Positions 1 to 10,599 of a stretch of 64,000 nt of DNA are shown piece after piece (the stretch's first letter is position 1; each line of letters opens with the position of its first letter). The stretch spans positions 97,841,676 to 97,905,675 of the forward strand of contig OV050031.1 of assembly GCA_920105625.2 (NCBI GenBank). Direction: 5' to 3'. The position numbers were made by a program, and so were the translations under genes. The notes under the pieces were generated by a model that was not told the origin of the DNA, did not search any database, and saw only the letters and a list, made by a program, of their open reading frames with translations. This stretch comes from Clusia tigrina (lineage: Eukaryota > Arthropoda > Insecta > Diptera > Clusiidae).

Positions 1-839
1 ATACCTTTGAGCGATAGCTTAAATTGACAAGAGGCTCGAGTACTTTATTGTTACAAAATTTCAAGGTTTTATTACGCTCCAGTAAAAAGTTACAAGCATT
101 TGTGGGTTGCAAACTTTGATAGGTGTAGGACGTACCGTATAGAATTTAGGGCCATTTCAAGTTTTATCAGTGTTTGATTTGGGATTCAAGGGTAGCATAG
201 CTTTGAGCAATAGCTTAAATTGACAAGAGGCTCGAGTACTTTATTGTTACAAAATTTCAAGGTTTTATGACGCTCCAGTAAAAAGTTACAAGCATTTGTA
301 TGTTGCAAACTTTGATAGGTGTAGGACGTACCGTATAGAAGTTAGGGCCATTTGAAGTTTTATCAGTGATTGATTTGGGATTCAAGGGTAGCATAGCTTT
401 GAGCGTTAGCTTAAATTGACAAGCGGCTCGAGTACTTCATTGTTACAAAATTTCAAGGTTTTATGACGCTCCAGTAAAAAGTTACAAGCATTTGTATGTT
501 GCAAACTTTGATAGGTGTAGGACGTACCGTATAGAAGTTAGGGCCATTTGAAGTTTTATCAGTGTTTGATTTGGGATTCAAGGGTAGCATAGCTTTGAGC
601 AATAACTTAAATTGACAAGAGGCTCGAGTACTTTATTGTTACAAAATTTCAAGGTTTTATTACGCTCCAGTAAAAAGTTACAAGCATTTGTATGTTGCAA
701 ATTTTGATAGGTGTAGGACGTACCGTATAGAAGTTAGGGCCATTTGAAGTTTTATCAGTGTTTGATTTGGGACTCAAGGGTAGCATAGCTTTGAGCGATA
801 GCTTAAATTGATAAGAGGTTCGAGTACTTTATTGTTACA

Positions 840-1930
840 AAATTTCAAGGTTTTATGACGCTCCAGTAAAAAGTTACAAGCATTTGTATGTTGCAAACTT
901 TGATAGGTGTAGGACGTACCGTATAAAAGTTAGGGCCATTTGAAGTTTTATCAGTGTTTTATTTTTGACTTAAGGGTAGCATAGCTTTGAGCGATAGCTT
1001 AAATTGACAAGAGGCTCGAGTACTTTATTGTTACAAAATTTCAAGGTTTTATGACGCTCCAGTAAAAAGTTACAAGCATTTGTATGTTGCAAACTTTGAT
1101 AGGAGTAGGACGTACCGTATAGAACTTAGGGCCATTTGAATTTTTATCAGTGTTTGATTTGGGACTCAAGGGTAGCATAGCTTTGAGCGTTAGCTTAAAT
1201 TGACAAGAGGCTAGAGTGCTTTATTGTTACAAAATTTCAAGGTTTTATGACGCTCCAGTAAAAAGTTACAAGCATTTGTATGTTGCAAACTTTGATAGGT
1301 GTAGGACGTACCGTATATAAGCTAGGGCCATTTGAAGTTTTATCAGTGTTTGATTTGGGTCTCAAGGGTAGCATAGCTTTGAGCGATAGCTTAAATTGAC
1401 AAGAGGCTCGAGTACTTTATTGTTACAAAATTTCAAGGTTTTATGACGCTCCAGTGAAAAGTTACAAGCATTTATATGTTGCAAACTTTGATAGGTGTAG
1501 GACGTACCGTATAGAATTTAGGGCCATTTGAAGTTTTATCAGTGTTTTATATGGGACTTAAGGGTAGCATAGCTTTGAGCGATAGCTTAAATTGACAAGA
1601 GGCTCTTGTACTTTATTGTTGCAAAATTTCAAGATTTTATGACGCTCCAGTAAAAAGTTACAAGCATTTGTATGTTGCAAACTTTGATAGGTGTAGGACG
1701 TACCGTATAGAACTTAGGGCCATTTGAAGTTTTATCAGTGTTTGATTTGGGACTCAAGGGTAGCATAGCTTTGAGCGTTATCTTAAATTGATAAGAGGCT
1801 AGAGTGCTTTATTGTTACAAAATTTCAAGGTTTTATGACGCTCGAGTAAAAAGTTACAAGCATTTGTATGTTGTAAACTTTGATAGGTGCCGTATAGAAG
1901 TTAGGGCCATTTGAAGTTTTATCAGTGTTT
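840..1930 (+). repeat. Segmental duplication, offset 2140 bp, copy 1
   Basis: This block matches about 2980-4070. Shared rare variants, in order, are GTATAAAAG, TTTTATTTTTGAC, GGAGTAGGACG, GGCTAGAGTGC, GGCTCTTGTAC and the 9-bp-deleted GGTGCCGT. The offset equals 11 monomers minus 9 bp and minus 7 bp, which the two deletions lying between the copies explain. The edges are estimates from where the variants stop agreeing. Confidence 0.8.
1886..1893 (+). repeat. 9-bp-deleted monomer class (187 bp), first of five
   Basis: The normal GGTGTAGGACGTACCGT is reduced to GGTGCCGT, a 9-bp loss that gives a 187-bp monomer. The same junction occurs at 4026, 6173, 6947 and 9673 and nowhere else in the window. 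The identical junction means one deletion event that was copied with the surrounding HOR, which makes it a lineage marker for domain A. Confidence 0.9.
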
Positions 1931-2370
1931 GATTTGGGTCTCAAGGGTAGCATAGCTTTGAGCGATAGCTTAAATTGACAAGAGGCTCGAGTACTTTATT
2001 GTTACAAAATTTCAAGGTTTTATGACGCTCCAGTAAAAAGTTACAAGCATTTATATGTTGCAAACTTTGATAGGTGTAGGACGTACCATACAGAAGTTAG
2101 GGCCATTTGAAGTTTTATCAGTGTTTTATTTGGGATTCAAGGGTAGCATAGCTTTGAGCGATAGCTTAAATTGACAAGAGGCTCGAGTACTTTATTGTTA
2201 CAAAATTTCAAGGTTTTATGACGCTCCAGTAAAAAGTTACAAGCATTTATATGTTGCAAACTTTGATAGGTGTAGGACGTACCGTATAGAAGTTAGGGCC
2301 ATTTGAAGTTTTATCAGTGTTTTATTTGGGACTTAAGGGTAGCATAGCTTTGAGCGATAGCTTAAATTGA

Positions 2371-2380
2371 CAAGAGTGCT
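2371..2380 (+). repeat. 7-bp-deleted monomer class (189 bp), first of two
   Basis: GACAAGAGGCTCGAGTGC is shortened to GACAAGAGTGC. The lost 7 bp sit between two GAG triplets, consistent with slippage across a short direct repeat. The second copy is at 7432, at offset 5061, so it was inherited through the duplication. Confidence 0.88.
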
Positions 2381-2979
2381 TTATTGTTACAAAATTTCAA
2401 GGTTTTATTACGCTCCAGTAAAAAGTTACAAGCATTTGTATTTTGCAAACTTTGATAGGTGTAGGACGTACCGTATAGAAGTTAGGGCCATTTGAAGTTT
2501 TATCAGTGTTTGATTTGGGACTTAAGGGTAGCATAGCTTTGAGCGATAGCTTAAATTGACAAGAGGCTCGAGTACTTTATTGTTACAAAATTTCAAGGTT
2601 TTATTACGCTCCAGTAAAAAGTTACAAGCATTTGTATGTTGCAAACTTTGATAGGTGTAGGACGTACCGTATATAAGTTAGGGCCATTTGAAGTTTTATC
2701 AGTGTTTGATTTGGGACTCAAGGGTAGCATAGCTTTGAGCGATAGCTTAAATTGACAAGAGGCTCGAGTACTTTATTGTTACAAAATTTCAAGGTTTTAT
2801 GACGCTCCAGTAAAAAGTTACAAGCATTTGTATGTTGCAAACTTTGATAGGTGTAGGACGTACTGTATAGAAGTTAGGGCCATTTGAAGTTTTATCAGTG
2901 TTTTATTTGGGACTTAAGGGTAGCATAGCTTTGAGCGATAGCTTAAATTGACAAGAGGCTCGAGTACTTTATTGTTACA

Positions 2980-4070
2980 AAATTTCAAGGTTTTATGACG
3001 CTCCAGTAAAAAGTTACAAGCATTTGTATGTTGCAAACTTTGATAGGTGTAGGACGTACCGTATAAAAGTTAGGGCCATTTGAAGTTTTATCAGTGTTTT
3101 ATTTTTGACTTATGGGTAGCATAGCTTTGAGCGATAGCTTAAATTGACAAGAGGCTCGAGTACTTTATTGTTACAAAATTTCAAGGTTTTATGACGCTCC
3201 AGTAAAAAGTTACAAGCATTTGTATGTTGCAAACTTTGATAGGAGTAGGACGTACCGTATAGAACTTAGGGCCATTTGAAGTTTTATCAGTGTTTGATTT
3301 GGGACTCAAGGGTAGCATAGCTTTGAGCGTTAGTTTAAATTGACAAGAGGCTAGAGTGCTTTATTGTTACAAAATTTCAAGGTTTTATGACGCTCCAGTA
3401 AAAAGTTACAAGCATTTGTATGTTGCAAACTTTGATAGGTGTAGGACGTACCGTATACAAGCTAGGGCCATTTGAAGTTTTATCAGTGTTTGATTTGGGT
3501 CTCAAGGGTAGCATAGCTTTGAGCGATAGCTTAAATTGACAAGAGGCTCGAGTACTTTATTGTTACAAAATTTCAAGGTTTTATGACGCTCCAGTGAAAA
3601 GTTACAAGCATTTATATGTTGCAAACTTTGATAGGTGTAGGACGTACCGTATAGAATTTAGGGCCATTTGAAGTTTTATCAGTGTTTTATTTGGGACTTA
3701 AGGGTAGCATAGCTTTGAGCGATAGCTTAAATTGACAAGAGGCTCTTGTACTTTATTGTTACAAAATTTCAAGATTTTATGACGCTCCAGTAAAAAGTTA
3801 CAAGCATTTGTATGTTGCAAACTTTGATAGGTGTAGGACGTACCGTATAGAACTTAGGGCCATTTGAAGTTTTATCAGTGTTTGATTTGGGACTCAAGGG
3901 TAGCATAGCTTTGAGCGTTAGCTTAAATTGATAAGAGGCTAGAGTGCTTTATTGTTACAAAATTTCAAGGTTTTATGACGCTCGAGTAAAAAGTTACAAG
4001 CATTTGTATGTTGCAAACTTTGATAGGTGCCGTATAGAAGTTAGGGCCATTTGAAGTTTTATCAGTGTTT
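2980..4070 (+). repeat. Segmental duplication, offset 2140 bp, copy 2
   Basis: This is the partner of 840-1930. It diverges after about 4070, where copy 1 reads GGGTCTCAAGG and this copy reads GGGACTCAAGG. Confidence 0.8.
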
Positions 4071-4099
4071 GATTTGGGACTCAAGGGTAGCATAGCTTT

Positions 4100-4295
4100 G
4101 AGCGATAGCTTAAATTGACAAGAGGCTCGAGTACTTTATTGTTACAAAATTTCAAGGTTTTATGACGCTCCAGTAAAAAGTTACAAGCATTTGTATGTTG
4201 CAAACTTTGATAGGTGTAGGACGTACCGTATAGAAGTTAGGGCCATTTGAAGTTTTATCAGTGTTTGATTTGGGACTCAAGGGTAGCATAGCTTT
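4100..4295 (+). repeat. Representative consensus monomer (196 bp)
   Basis: This copy matches my by-eye consensus at every position. It is about 37% GC (73 of 196). Landmarks by monomer position are: overlapping palindromes CTCGAG (27-32) and AGTACT (31-36); AAAATTT near 47-53; GTTACAA at 42-48 and 81-87, with GTTGCAA at 98-104; ATAGCT at 6-11 and 189-194. It has five CpG sites: GCGAT, CTCGAG, GACGCT, GACGTA and ACCGT. A length near 196 bp is in the range of one nucleosome repeat, which is an inference and not shown by sequence. Positions quoted elsewhere as 'monomer position' use this phase. Confidence 0.95.
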
Positions 4296-4449
4296 GAGCG
4301 ATAGCTTAAATTGACAAGAGGCTCGAGTACTTTATTGTTACAAAATTTCAAGGTTTTATGACGCTCCAGTAAAAAGTTACAATCATTTATATGTTGCAAA
4401 CTTTGATGGGTGTAGGACGTACCGTATAGAAGTTAGGGCCATTTGAAGT

Positions 4450-6650
4450 TTTATCAGTGTTTTATTTGGGACTTAAGGGTAGCATAGCTTTGAGCGATAG
4501 CTTAAATTGACAAGAGGCTCGAGTACTTTATTGTTACAAAATTTCAAGGTTTTATGACGCTCCAGTAAAAAGTTACAAGCATTTGTATGTTCCAAACTTT
4601 GATAGGTGTAGGACGTACCGTACAGAAGTTAGGGCCATTTGAAGTTTTATCAGTGTTTGATTTGGGACTCAAGGGTAGCATAGCTTTGAGCGATAGCTTA
4701 AATTGACAAGAGGCTCGAGTACTTTATTGTTACAAAATTTCAAGGTTTTATGACGCTCCAATAAAAAGTTACAAGCATTTGTAGGTTGCAAACTTTAATA
4801 GGTGTAGGACGTACCGTATAGAATTTAGGGCCATTTCAAGTTTTATCAGTGTTTGATTTGGGATTCAAGGGTAGCAGAGCTTTGAGCAATAGCTTAAATT
4901 GACAAGAGGCTCGAGTACTTTATTGTTACAAAATTTCAAGGTTTTATGACGCTCCAGTGAAAACTTACAAGCATTTGTATGTTGCAAACTTTGATAGGTG
5001 TAGGACGTACCGTATAGAAGTTAGGGCCATTTGAACTTTTATCAGTGATTGATTTGGGATTCAAGGGTAGCATAGCTTTGAGTGTTAGCGTAAATTGACA
5101 AGCGGCTCGAGTACTTCATTGTTACAAAATTTCAAGGTTTTATGACGCTCCAGTAAAAAGTTACAAGCATTTGTATGTTGCAAACTTTGATAGGTGTAGG
5201 ACGTACCGTATAGAAGTTAGGGCCATTTGAAGTTTTATCAGTGTTTGATTTGGGATTCAAGGGTAGCATAGCTTTGAGCGATAGCTTAAATTGATAAGAG
5301 GTTCGAGTACTTTATTGTTACAAAATTTCAAGGTTTTATGACGCTCCAGTAAAAAGTTACAAGCATTTGTATGTTGCAAACTTTGATAGGTGTAGGACGT
5401 ACCGTATAGAAGTTAGGGCCATTTGAAGTTTTATCAGTGTTTTATTTTTGACTTAAGGGTAGAATAGCTTTGAGCGATAGCTTAAATTGACAAGAGGCTC
5501 GAGAACTTTATTGTTACAAAATTTTAAGGTTTTATGACGCTCCAGTAAAAAGTTACAAGCATTTGTATGTTGCAAACTTTGATAGGAGTAGGACGTACCG
5601 TATAGAACTTAGGGCCATTTGAAGTTTTATCAGTGTTTGATTTGGGACTCAAGGGTAGCATAGCTTTGAGCGTTAGCTTAAATTGACAAGAGGCTAGAGT
5701 GCTTTATTGTTACAAAATTTCAAGGTTTTATGACGCTCCAGTAAAAAGTTACAAGCATTTGTATGTTGCAAACTTTGATAGGTGTAGGACGTACCGTATA
5801 GAAGCTAGGGCCATTTGAAGTTTTATCAGTGTTTGATTTGGGTCTTAAGGGTAGCATAGCTTTGAGCGATAGCTTAAATTGACAAGAGGCTCGAGTACTT
5901 TATTGTTACAAAATTTCAAGGTTTTATGACGCTCCAGTGAAAAGTTACAAGCATTTATATGTTGCAAACTTTGATAGGTGTAGGACGTACCGTGTAGAAG
6001 CTAGGGCCATTTGAAGTTTTATCAGTGTTTGATTTGGGACTCAAGGGTAGCATAGCTTTGAGCGATAGCTTAAATTGATAAGAGGCTAGAGTGCTTTATT
6101 GTTACAAAATTTCAATGTTTTATGACGCTCCAGTAAAAAGTTACAAGCATTTGTATGTTGCAAACTTTGATAGGTGCCGTATAGAAGTTAGGGCCATTTG
6201 AAGTTTTATCAGTGTTTGATTTGGGTCTCAAGGGTAGCATAGCTTTGAGCGATAGCTTAAATTGACAAGAGGCTCGAGTACTTTATTGTTACAAAATTTC
6301 AAGGTTTTATGACGCTCCAGTAAAAAGTTACAAGCATTTATATGTTGCAAACTTTGATAGGTGTAGGACGTACCGTATAGAAGTTAGGGCCATTTGAAGT
6401 TTTATCAGTGTTTTATTTGGGACTTAAGGGTAGCATAGCTTTGAGCGATAGCTTAAATTGACAAGAGGCTCGAGTGCTTTATTGTTACAAAATTTCAAGG
6501 TTTTATGACGCTCCAGTAAAAAGTTACAAGCATTTGTATGTTGCAAACTTTGATAGGTGTAGGACGTACCGTATAGAAGTTAGGGCCATTTGAAGTTTTA
6601 TCAGTGTTTTATTTGGGACTTAAGGGTAGCATATCTTTGAGCGATAGCTT
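4450..6650 (+). repeat. Segmental duplication, offset 3500 bp, copy 1
   Basis: This block matches 7950-10150 for about 2.2 kb. Shared rare variants are TGTTCCAAAC (about 4590 and 8090), GTAGGTTGCAAACTTTAATA (4781 and 8281), the TTGAACTTTTATC variant, TTGAGTGTTAGCG, GGTTCGAGTAC and the 9-bp deletion at 6173 and 9673. The 3500-bp offset is 18 monomers minus 28 bp, which five intervening deletions explain exactly (9+1+9+7+2). Confidence 0.85.
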
Positions 6651-8000
6651 AAATTGACAAGAGGCTCTTGTACTTTATTGTTACAAATTTCAAGATTTTA
6701 TGACGCTCCAGTAAAAAGTTACAAGCATTTGTATGTTGCAAACTTTGATAGGTGTAGGACGTACCGTATAGAACTTAGGGCCATTTGAAGTTTTATCAGT
6801 GTTTGATTTGGGACTCAAGGGTAGCATAGCTTTGAGCGTTATCTTAAATTGATAAGAGGCTAGAGTGCTTTATTGTTACAAAATTTCAAGGTTTTATGAC
6901 GCTCGAGTAAAAAGTTACAAGCATTTGTATGTTGCACACTTTGATAGGTGCCGTATAGAAGTTAGGGCCATTTGAAGTTTTATCAGTGTTTGATTTGGGT
7001 CTCAAGGGTAGCATAGCTTTGAGCGATAGCTTAAATTGACAAGAGGCTCGAGTACTTTATTGTTACAAAATTTCAAGGTTTTATGACGCTCCAGTAAAAA
7101 GTTACAAGCATTTATATGTTGCAAACTTTGATAGGTGTAGGACGCACCATACAGAAGTTAGGGCCATTTGAAGTTTTATCAGTGTTTTATTTGGGATTCA
7201 AGGGTAGCATAGCTTTGAGCGATAGCTTAAATTGACAAGAGGCTCGAGTACTTTATTGTTACAAAATTTCAAGGTTTTATGACGCTCCAATAAAAAGTTA
7301 CAAGCATTTATATGTTGCAAACTTTGATAGGTGTAGGACGTACCGTATAGAAGTTAGGGCCATTTGAAGTTTTATCAGTGTTTTATTTGGGACTTAAGGG
7401 TAGCATAGCTTTGAGCGATAGCTTAAATTGACAAGAGTGCTTTATTGTTACAAAATTTCAAGGTTTTATTACGCTCCAGTAAAAAGTTACAAGCATTTGT
7501 ATTTTGCAAACTTTGATAAGTGTAGGACGTACCGTATAGAAGTTAGGGCCATTTGAAGTTTTATCAGTGTTTGATTTGGGACTTAAGGGTAGCATAGCTT
7601 TGAGCGATAGCTTAAATTGACAAGAGGCTCGAGTACTTTATTGTTACAAAATTTCAAGGTTTTATTACGCTCCAGTAAAAAGTTACAAGCATTTGTATGT
7701 TGCAAACTTTGATAGGTGTAGGACGTACCGTATATGTTAGGGCCATTTGAAGTTTTATCAGTGTTTGATTTGGGACTCAAGGGTAGCATAGCTTTGAGCG
7801 ATAGCTTAAATTGACAAGAGGCTCGAGTACTTTATTGTTACAAAATTTCAAGGTTTTATGACGCTCCAGTAAAAAGTTACAAGCATTTGTATGTTGCAAA
7901 CTTTGATAGGTGTAGGACGTACTGTATAGAAGTTAGGGCCATTTGAAGTTTTATCAGTGTTTTATTTGGGACTTAAGGGTAGCATAGCTTTGAGCGATAG
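6560..8000 (+). repeat. Segmental duplication, offset about 5060 bp, copy 2
   Basis: This is the partner of 1500-2950. It carries two private losses: one A near 6686 (ACAAATTT in place of ACAAAATTT) and 2 bp near 7730 (GTATATGTTAGGG). Confidence 0.78.
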
Positions 8001-10150
8001 CTTAAATTGACAAGAGGCTCGAGTACTTTATTGTTACAAAATTTCAAGGTTTTATGACGCTCCAGTAAAAAGTTACAAGCATTTGTATGTTCCAAACTTT
8101 GATAGGTGTAGGACGTACCGTACAGAAGTTAGGGCCATTTGAAGTTTTATCAGTGTTTGATTTGGGACTCAAGGGTAGCATAGCTTCGAGCGATAGCTTA
8201 AATTGACAAGAGGCTCGAGTACTTTATTGTTACAAAATTTCAAGGTTTTATGACGCTCCAATAAAAAGTTACAAGCATTTGTAGGTTGCAAACTTTAATA
8301 GGTGTAGGACGTACTGTATAGAATTTAGGGCCATTTCAAGTTTTATCAGTGTTTGATTTGGGATTCAAGGGTAGCAGAGCTTTGAGCAATAGCTTAAATT
8401 GACAAGAGGCTCGAGTACTTTATTGTTACAAAATTTCAAGGTTTTATGACGCTCCAGTGATAACTTACAAGCATTTGTATGTTGCAAACTTTGATAGGTG
8501 TAGGACGTACCGTATAGAAGTTAGGGCCATTTGAACTTTTATCAGTGATTGATTTGGGATTCAAGGGTAGCATAGCTTTGAGTGTTAGCGTAAATTGACA
8601 AGCGGCTCGAGTACTTCATTGTTACAAAATTTCAAGGTTTTATGACGCTCCAGTAAAAAGTTACAAGCATTTGTATGTTGCAAACTTTGATAGGTGTAGG
8701 ACGTACCGTATAGAAGTTAGGGCCATTTGAAGTTTTATCAGTGTTTGATTTGGGATTCAAGGGTAGCATAGCTTTGAGCGATAGCTTAAATTGATAAGAG
8801 GTTCGAGTACTTTATTGTTACAAAATTTCAAGGTTTTATGACGCTCCAGTAAAAAGTTACAAGCATTTGTATGTTGCAAACTTTGATAGGTGTAGGACGT
8901 ACCGTATAGAAGTTAGGGCCATTTGAAGTTTTATCAGTGTTTTATTTTTGACTTAAGGGTAGCATAGCTTTGAGCGATAGCTTAAATTGACAAGAGGCTC
9001 CAGTACTTTATTGTTACAAAATTTTAAGGTTTTATGACGCTCCAGTAAAAAGTTACAAGCATTTGTATGTTGCAAACTTTGATAGGAGTAGGACGTACCG
9101 TATATAACTTAGGGCCATTTGAAGTTTTATCAGTGTTTGATTTGGGACTCAAGGGTAGCATAGCTTTGAGCGTTAGCTTAAATTGACAAGAGGCTAGAGT
9201 GCTTTATTGTTACAAAATTTCAAGGTTTTATGACGCTCCAGTAAAAAGTTACAAGCATTTGTATGTTGCAAACTTTGATAGGTGTAGGACGTACCGTATA
9301 GAAGCTAGGGCCATTTGAAGTTTTATCAGTGTTTGATTTGGGTCTTAAGGGTAGCATAGCTTTGAGCGATAGCTTAAATTGACAAGAGGCTCGAGTACTT
9401 TATTGTTACAAAATTTCAAGGTTTTATGACGCTCCAGTGAAAAGTTACAAGCATTTATATGTTGCAAACTTTGATAGGTGTAGGACGTACCGTATAGAAC
9501 TTAGGGCCATTTGAAGTTTTATCAGTGTTTGATTTGGGACTCAAGGGTAGCATGGCTTTGAGCGATAGCTTAAATTGATAAGAGGCTAGAGTGCTTTATT
9601 GTTACAAAATTTCAATGTTTTATGACGCTCCAGTAAAAAGTTACAAGCATTTGTATGTTGCAAACTTTGATAGGTGCCGTATAGAAGTTAGGGCCATTTG
9701 AAGTTTTATCAGTGTTTGATTTGGGTCTCAAGGATAGCATAGCTTTGAGCGATAGCTTAAATTGACAAGAGGCTCGAGTACTTTATTGTTACAAAATTTC
9801 AAGGTTTTATGACGCTCCAGTAAAAAGTTACAAGCATTTATATGTTGCAAACTTTGATAGGTGTAGGACGTACCGTATAGAAGTTAGGGCCATTTGAAGT
9901 TTTATCAGTGTTTTATTTGGGACTTAAGGGTAGCATAGCTTTGAGCGATAGCTTAAATTGACAAGAGGCTCGAGTGCTTTATTGTTACAAAATTTCAAGG
10001 TTTTATGACGCTCCAGTAAAAAGTTACAAGCATTTGTATGTTGCAAACTTTGATAGGTGTAGGACGTACCGTATAGAAGTTAGGGCCATTTGAAGTTTTA
10101 TCAGTGTTTTATTTGGGACTTAAGGGTAGCATAGCTTTGAGCGATAGCTT
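7950..10150 (+). repeat. Segmental duplication, offset 3500 bp, copy 2
   Basis: This is the partner of 4450-6650. Its right edge is where copy 1 switches to GGCTCTTGTAC while this copy keeps GGCTCGAGTGC. A few private substitutions are visible, for example GGCTCCAGTAC near 8997 and CATAGCTTCGAG near 8180. Confidence 0.85.
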
Positions 10151-10599
10151 AAATTGACAAGAGGCTCGAGTGCTTTATTGTTACAAAATTTGAAGGTTTT
10201 ATGACGCTCCAGTAAAAAGTTACAAGCATTTGTATGTTGCAAACTTTGATAGGTGTAGGACGTACTGTATAGAACTTAGGGCCATTTGAAGTTTTATCAG
10301 TGTTTGATTTGGGTCTCAAGGGTAGCATAGCTTTGAGCGATAGCTTAAATTGACAAGAGGCGCGAGTACTTTATTGTTACAAAATTTCAAGGTTTTATGA
10401 CGCTCCAGTAAAAAGTTACAAGCATTTGTATGGTGCAAACTTTGATAGGTGTAGGACGTACAGTACAGAAGTTATTGCCATTTGAAGTTTTGTCAGTGTT
10501 TGATTTGGGACTCAAGGGTAGCATAGCTTTGAGCGATAGCTTAAATTGACAAGAGGCTCGAGTACTTTATTGTTACAAAATTTCAAGGTTTTATGACGC

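Larger units (their letters stand above)
1500..2950 (+). repeat. Segmental duplication, offset about 5060 bp, copy 1
   Basis: This block matches about 6560-8000. Shared rare features are GGCTCTTGTAC with CAAGATTTTATG, the 9-bp deletion (1886 and 6947), ACCATACAG against the partner's CACCATACAG, the 7-bp deletion (2371 and 7432), and ACTGTATAG. The offset is 5061 bp over the central part. Confidence 0.78.
1..10150 (+). repeat. Satellite domain A: divergent monomers with 9-bp and 7-bp deletions
   Basis: This is the most heterogeneous part of the array. Variants largely confined to it include TTTTATTTTTGAC, GGAGTAGG in place of GGTGTAGG, GGCTAGAGTGC, GGCTCTTGTAC, and CATTTGTAGGTTGC with AACTTTAATAGG. 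Five monomers have lost 9 bp (GGTGCCGT junction) and two have lost 7 bp (ACAAGAGTGC junction). One private 1-bp deletion lies near 6686 and one private 2-bp deletion near 7730. Three overlapping long-range duplications are listed separately. Bases 1-600 also match about 4680-5280 at offset 4679. No gene is visible. Confidence 0.85.

Noticed and set aside
137..150. TTTAGGG, the plant-type telomere heptamer, in many monomers (AGAATTTAGGGCC).
   Set aside because: It occurs once per monomer, never in tandem, and comes from a single G to T change in GAAGTTAGGG. It does not show telomeric DNA or a plant origin.
817..827. GGTTCGAGTAC, similar to the internal B box of tRNA genes (also near 5300 and 8800).
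   Set aside because: The required C near the end is not in place, there is no A box at a suitable distance, and no cloverleaf can be drawn. It is a one-base variant of GGCTCGAGTAC.
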